Assembly: GCA_016808115.1 (NCBI GenBank)
Contig: JAEQBH010001842.1
Span: forward strand, 62,001 to 126,000
From: Tetrastigma voinierianum
Taxonomy: Eukaryota > Streptophyta > Magnoliopsida > Vitales > Vitaceae
DNA: 64,000 nt
Direction of reading: 5' to 3'
The notes under the pieces are model-generated. The model did no database searches. It saw nothing but the letters and a program-made list of their open reading frames with translations, and was not told the origin of the DNA. This document shows positions 59,060 to 64,000 of this stretch, in pieces. The first letter of the stretch is position 1; every line of letters begins with the position of its first letter. The translations under genes were made by a program, and so were the position numbers.

Positions 59060-59640
59060 TATTATTGAATGACCAACATGACGGATTCACTAACCGAATT
59101 GGCCATGAAGGTAAATCGTAATTAAGAATGCGAAATCACATTGCTAATGACGACAAATGGCATGTGATTCAAATAACCGACCGTCGTGGAATGCCGAATT
59201 CTATAGCCATATGTGAGACTGATATTGGGAATGTGAGATCACATTGTTAATGACGACAAACAAATGTAATTCAACAACCGAACTGGCCGTGAATGTCAAT
59301 TTATAGTCAAAGTGAATCATACTAAATTAGAAATCACATTGCTATCGAATGACAAAATGCATGTGATTCAACAATCGAACTGGCCGTGAATGTCGAATTC
59401 TATAGCCATATGTGAGACGGCGGATATTGAATGAGATCGCATTGCTAATGGTCGACAAACAAACATGATTCAACAATCGACCGCCATGAATGTCAATTCT
59501 ATAGTCAAAGTGAATCATACCGTTAAATGCGAAATCACATTGTTAATGATCGACAAATGCATTGTGATTCAACAATTGAATCTGTCGTGAATGTCGAATT
59601 CTATAGCCATATGTGAAATCACAAACCGAAAAGCGAAACA
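59060..59640. repeat. Tandem array of alternating ~105-bp A and B units
   Basis: Every unit carries ATCACATTG(C/T)TAATG, CGACAAA and GTGATTCAA. One type ends GAATTCTATAGCCATATGTG; the other ends TATAGTCAAAGTGAATCATA. They alternate as A-B-A-B-A over about 59130-59630, a dimeric higher-order arrangement, with a looser unit before. Confidence 0.75.
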
Positions 59641-60873
59641 ACGGTATTGAAAAGTGTATTTGTATAAGTATATTTTACATTGCACAGATATTGTATAAAG
59701 CCATTATTTTGGTAAATGCATTTTATTAAATGTGAATGTTATTGGTCTTTTGAATTTGTAAGTGTTTATGGGATTGCCCGAAATGAAGTGTTTTCGCGTA
59801 ATTAAAAAGTCTAAAATGGAATAACATAAACAAATGTTTTGGGAAGATAATTGAAAATATCGAGTAAAACCGGGCTCCAACTTGATCCGCCTAACCGAGT
59901 CAAGCTCAGATTCGAAGTCGCGACACTTTTGAAAACGAAAATTTAATAAAACAAAACAAAATGTTTTGATTGAAAATGTCGGAGTAAACCGGCTCATTGA
60001 TCCGCCAACCGAGCCGAGTAGGGATTCGGCCACATGACTTTGAAAATGAAATGAAATAAAACGACAACTAAAAGAATTAAACGCATCCCGCATCGAAATG
60101 TAATTGCTGTAGGGAGTTGATTAATGGCTTCGCCGCGATAATGATAAGAGTCTAATATGTATTGTATTAGTTTGATTTGACCTCGTATGAATTTGATATC
60201 GCATTCGCTTCGGGATGGTCATTGTAGATGTATAAGTTTGTTTTGAATATGATATGACATGTCATACATGTAGAAGATATGAATTGAAACTTGTAAAAGA
60301 CATATTATATGATGATACGACCGTGAAAATGATATGGAATCTAAAAAGGATAAAATCTACATGTATAATATGGATATGAGTTAGAAGTCACATAACAATA
60401 GGCTTCAAGTATATGCATAAGGAAAAGTAAATGTAAAAAGATAGTGACTCAAGGACATTGTTATTGGTCGTTATCGGCCTATATGTCTCACTCAAGCTGC
60501 AAAGCTTAGTACCCGGTGTTCAATCCGTGTAGGTACCGAAGAGGAGATAAAGAGGACAGATTACTGCACACCGCAAAGAGACGGGCCATCTCAGTATAGG
60601 TGCTCACCAAAGATCATTCGCTTATCTCCGATGTTTGTATTAGATAAGTGTACAGTATAAGTATTTGTATAAATAAATGGGACTTAGTATATGTATAGAT
60701 TTTGATGGACACCACTGATGGTAGCTCTGTGTATGTAAATGATTTTGGCGGTTACAAAATTGTTTGTATACCACGTGTATAAGTTCGGTCAAAAAATGTA
60801 AAGAGTCCCAAAGATATATTTCGCACTAAACCGGTTCGATTCGCCAATCGGCTCTACCAGAATCTGGCGTGAT

Positions 60874-61401
60874 TAAAACCACTAAGCATGAAAATGCTTA
60901 GCGTGTAGTTTTTATCTATGCGCAGGTTTCGAGTAAACAAGAAAGAAGAAAAGATCAAGAAGCGCAGAGTCATAGAGAAAGTTGTGATGTATAAGTATAT
61001 ATTCACAATACATGCATACCATTCTTTCAAACGTAGACATTTGTAAAAGAGTTCATCTCTAATCCATTGTTTTCAGATATCATTTTCAGAAATGCATGAT
61101 ACGCCATTTTGTAAACGTATTATAAAAGTAATGTTTATAGGCTTAATATTGAAATAGCCTACCGCATCACTGAAAACTCTAAAATGAAATGACATAAATA
61201 AAATGTTTTTTGATAAGATAAATGAAAAAGGTGGAGTAAACCGGCTCCTAGCTCGGATCCACCATTCTGACGGCCGGGATTCGAGTCGCAATACTTTTGA
61301 AAAAAAAACAAAAAATAAATAAAAAAATAAAAAGAATAAAATGAGCATCCCGGAACAGGTTTTGATCCACCAATCGGGTCAGACCGAGAAGGGGTGCTAT
61401 A
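60874..61401 (+). repeat. 3' LTR of the chromovirus, right part
   Basis: Aligns with 50216-50757 of the 5' LTR: GGCGTGTAGTTTTTATCTATG-like start, GAGCATCCCGGAACAGGTT, and the end GACCGAGAAGGGGTGCTATA before the GGTTG duplication. Confidence 0.85.
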
Positions 61402-61511
61402 GGTTGGGTCTAAGTAGATGAGTTGGAATATAATGAGTTGGACCTAAGTAGATTGGTTGGAATATAATGGGCTTAACATAAGTAGGTTGGACCTAATGGG
61501 TTAAGTCTACG
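61402..61511. repeat. Short repeat between the chromovirus and the hAT element
   Basis: GTTGG(A/G)(C/T)CTAAGTAGAT and GTTGGAATATAATG words recur two to three times in 100 bp. The first five bases are the chromovirus target duplication; the last eight (61504-61511, AGTCTACG) should be the hAT target duplication. Confidence 0.5.
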
Positions 61512-64000
61512 CAAGGAACAAAATATCGCAACATGCATATATCGGTACTTGGATTTTACGATATATCTAAATATAGTAATATCATGGATATTTTGACAAA
61601 AATACTTGCAAGCGAAATTAAATAAAATACTTTAAATTATAGAAATACTTTGTTGAACTATAAAAAGACATAAATAAACAAATATACACTTGTTGAAGAC
61701 TTATATCTACTATAATTACGAGAAATTACATTACAATAGTCATTTAAACCAAAATGTAAGACCGATGTGGTTCCATTATATTATTTGATGAAGGATCCCA
61801 TCTTGATAAAGACAACATTCATACCAAGACACAGATTCGATAATATCGACAAACCTTGAACATGCCATGCATAAATCTGTTGACTCCTACCCACAACCTC
61901 TCCATGGATAGGAAACTAGGGGGTTCACCCACATGCTCATTTGATATCCTTGTTGCATTTGATATGAAATTTGGAATGACATTTGTGGATCATGAGAATA
62001 GTTAGTCATTCTATATTCTTCACCAATAGAACCTGAAGGATGTGAAGAAAGCTGACCATAACTCATTGTATAAGGAGAAAATATGTTGCCCTCATTCGAT
62101 GAATCACTAAATTGAGTTCCAATACTCATGGACTCAAAACTGGCCGAAAACGAATCCTCATTATATGGTGTCATCCTTCGTTGTCTTCCTCTATATGGCT
62201 TTTCTATGGCTCCAATACTTGGACCAGCTCTCCTAGACCTGTGGTCTTCATCTTGTGTAGCATGTGTGAAATCATCTTCACCAGTGAATGGGCTCAATGG
62301 ATATTGACTTTGTTGTGGATCTGCAATATCCCAAACGTCATTTCTAGTATCACTACCGTCATTAGTCCCCTCTCCTCTTGAGCCATCATAACCTATAGTA
62401 GAGGTGCCAAAAAAATTTGGTCTACTACTATGTTCAACACTTGAATCAAAAGAGGGTCGAGAAGTAACAGCGGATTGAAATGAGTCCCTCGTATCTTGAC
62501 TAAAACTTTCACTATGAACTTCTTCAGATAAAACTCACTCAACATTAACACCTGCTTCTCGAACATGTGCAGCAATTCGTGGATCAGGATTTCCATCTTC
62601 ATCATCTAAATGGAGAGGTCTAACCCATTGAAATAGTTGATTCTCATCTTCTTCACCAAACTCAGCTGAAATTTCAAATAAATCGAGAAAATTATTTTCT
62701 GCAACTTTATCAGTCTCTGCCTCCATATCACGTATCTTTAGTTTCATGTTGTAATAACAAAAAAACCAATTTTTGGAGCCTAGGATAAGCAAGCCAATTC
62801 CTTTGTTTGGAATGAATTAGAGCAAATGTGCTCCAATTTCTTTCACAAGCTGAAGATGATGCGATTTTGGGAATTAACCTTCAAGGCCAAATTCCTTAAT
62901 GTTGGAGCTTGATTTCCATACAAAAACCACTATTCAACTGCAATAAAAATTACTTATATTCAATATATAATAATAAAATAGTTATGAATTTTTTTTTAAT
63001 GAGAATTAACACTCACCAGGAACCATTTTTTATCTTGATGTTATTGCTACCCAATCACCAAATCCCTTTTTTGCATCAGGGAATAGTATAAGCTGTGAAA
63101 TCAAAATGTCAAAAAATTTAAAATAAAAAATCAATCGAATAAATTGAATCAATTAATTAGAATTAGAAACTCATTAATTTACCTTATTTCCAAAATTACA
63201 AAGGCCTTCAACATCAGGATCTAATTTAGAAAAAACGTCATGAACAACTTGAAGTAGCTCAGGGTCATAACCAACTCTAGGTCTATATTGAAATTTTTGA
63301 TTTAGATAGTATGTTGCAATAGTTATTGAGAATTAGTATGTGATAATAATAGAAACATAATATTATCAAATGTGAATATTGATGAATAGGATATTAATTA
63401 GTTACCTGCTGCATGAAGAGAATGCTTAAGGGTTCTATCCCAACGATCTGCGATGATATGTTTCACCCACTCTTTAGCTTTGAGTCGATCTAAATTTGCC
63501 TTCATCAACCGAATCAACTCATAGACAAATGACATGGTGGGAACGACTTCTGAATCAATAATGCGAAGCACTGTGTATAGTGCCTCATAGATGGACACTA
63601 GCTTCTCCACCTTCTCCCAATATTCATGATCAAACATGAACCTTTCAACCTCATGTCCAACTTCTGTCCAGCTAAGCTTGTGAGATGTTAATTCATTACT
63701 AATAAAGACTTTCTTCAAATCAACCATCTTTTTTAGAAGACTGTCAAGGACAATATAGTTTGTTGCAAATCTTGTTGCTTCAATATCTCCACCACAGACC
63801 TGTTGCATTTTTACAAGCAACCAACCATGATTGTTAATGAAGTTGGTTATCTTTCGAGCATTCTTGATCAACTAAGCAACACTATCCCTTTTACCAATGT
63901 CTTCAAACATTAAATCACGCAAGTCATGGAGTCCAATATAGATTGTATTTCTTCATCAACAACTTTCCCGCTTTCAAAAATGCTGATCCATTATCTGTTA
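61512..64000 (-). mobile_element. hAT transposon with transposase gene, cut by the window edge
   Basis: The end begins CAAGGAACAAAATATCG, matching the ends of the elements at 935 and 15885, and includes GATTTTACGATATATC, present in the 15885 element at the same relative place. A hAT transposase gene on the minus strand starts about 370 bp inside this end and runs off the window. The other terminal repeat must lie beyond 64000. Damage in the transposase suggests the copy no longer moves by itself. Confidence 0.82.
61887..64000 (-). pseudogene. hAT-family transposase (DUF659-type), with introns, disabled
   Basis: The enzyme would cut and join the ends of its own element. From the window edge inward, the minus strand reads a piece with TDNGSAFLKAGK, then an open exon (63871-63406) with RFATNYIVLDSLLKKMVDLK and WVKHIIADRWDRTLKH, typical of plant DUF659/hAT proteins. 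Next come QYRPRVGYDPELLQ, DAKKGFGDW, the dimerisation-domain word CERNWSTFA (about 62840), then VFCYYNMKLKIRDMEAE-like and FQWVRPLHLDDEDGNPDPR patches, and a Ser/Gly/Gln-rich tail to the stop at 61887. Introns of 79-90 bp fit at 63316-63405, 63093-63182 and 62938-63016; the first ends in AA instead of AG. Stops at 63872-63874, 63030-63032, 62930-62932 and 62535-62537 and a frameshift near 62866 disable it. Confidence 0.88.

Larger units (their letters stand above)
55341..60873 (+). mobile_element. LTR nested in the chromovirus 3' LTR
   Basis: Foreign to the chromovirus LTR, and related in layout to the solo LTR at 2561-4904: CAAGGGTAAATTAGTCAT, a GA-rich tract at 55690-55775, TTTTGTATGGAACT, and late AGTATATGCATAA words. 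The flanks TAGAA (55336-55340) and TAAAA (60874-60878) may be a target duplication with one change. No coding domain is present, so it is a solo LTR or LTR fragment. Without its own insertion it would be about 4 kb, lengthened by two tandem arrays in its right half. Confidence 0.6.
48241..61401 (+). mobile_element. Ty3/gypsy chromovirus (Tekay-like) with nested insertions
   Basis: The element is bounded by a 5-bp duplication GGTTG (48236-48240 and 61402-61406). The 5' LTR starts TGTAACATCCCAAAAATACC and the 3' LTR starts TGTAACGCCCCAAAATACC; both end GGGTGCTA(C/TA). The inner part is about 2.8 kb instead of the usual 4.5 kb or more: gag and most of the protease are gone and the integrase core is missing. 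The 3' LTR is split by 55341-60873. The Tekay-like placement rests on RT sequence similarity from memory. Confidence 0.85.

Overview
The window is nuclear DNA of a flowering plant, probably a eudicot; the species cannot be named from sequence alone. It holds a plant family-1 UDP-glycosyltransferase, Tat-clade and chromovirus Ty3/gypsy retrotransposons, hAT and Mutator-like DNA transposons, and a decayed endogenous pararetrovirus (Caulimoviridae). Only one gene looks intact: the intronless UGT72-like glycosyltransferase at 34807-36249 (+). Almost everything else that can be identified is mobile DNA or its remains.

Left part (1-18 kb). A non-autonomous hAT-type element (935-1688, 8-bp target duplication) is followed by a solo-LTR-like block (2561-4904) sitting inside an older dispersed repeat. 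A second solo LTR (6026-8140) has a 5-bp duplication. Then comes a degenerate Tat-clade gypsy element on the minus strand: gag, protease, RT/RNase H remnants, an extra RNase H and integrase, between about 16.9 and 10.2 kb. Its downstream side (8.2-10.2 kb) carries three different tandem-repeat arrays. A second hAT relative (15885-16714) has inserted into its gag region.

Middle (18-38 kb). This part is AT-rich. Two related Mutator-like elements lie at 19398-21542 and 24422-27824; both carry internal tandem subrepeats, and the second has about 1.2 kb of foreign DNA inside it. Smaller inverted-repeat elements lie at 21966-22575, 23286-23885 and 37016-37702. An endogenous pararetrovirus occupies about 28.1-34.3 kb in the order coat protein, movement protein candidate, protease, RT, RNase H, downstream reading frames. 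It also has a promoter plus poly(A) module (33.19-33.40 kb) flanked by a direct duplication. The UGT gene follows on the same strand.

Right part (38-64 kb). A Tat-clade element (38240-47356, target duplication GATAT) has recognisable gag, protease and the start of RT. Pol is then interrupted by about 23 units of an ~87-bp tandem repeat, followed by an antisense frame related to the plant 'putative gypsy type transposon' domain. Next is a chromovirus (48241-61401, duplication GGTTG) with internal deletions. Its 3' LTR was entered by another LTR (55341-60873), which was itself entered by a solo LTR (56916-58441): three nesting levels. The window ends inside a potentially autonomous-type hAT element (61512 onward) whose transposase has three short introns. 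Its terminal sequence matches the non-autonomous hAT copies at 0.9 and 15.9 kb, tying the two ends of the window together.

Most coding remnants are broken. In the 38-61 kb elements the LTR pairs differ in clumps, so part of the apparent decay may be consensus error rather than evolution.
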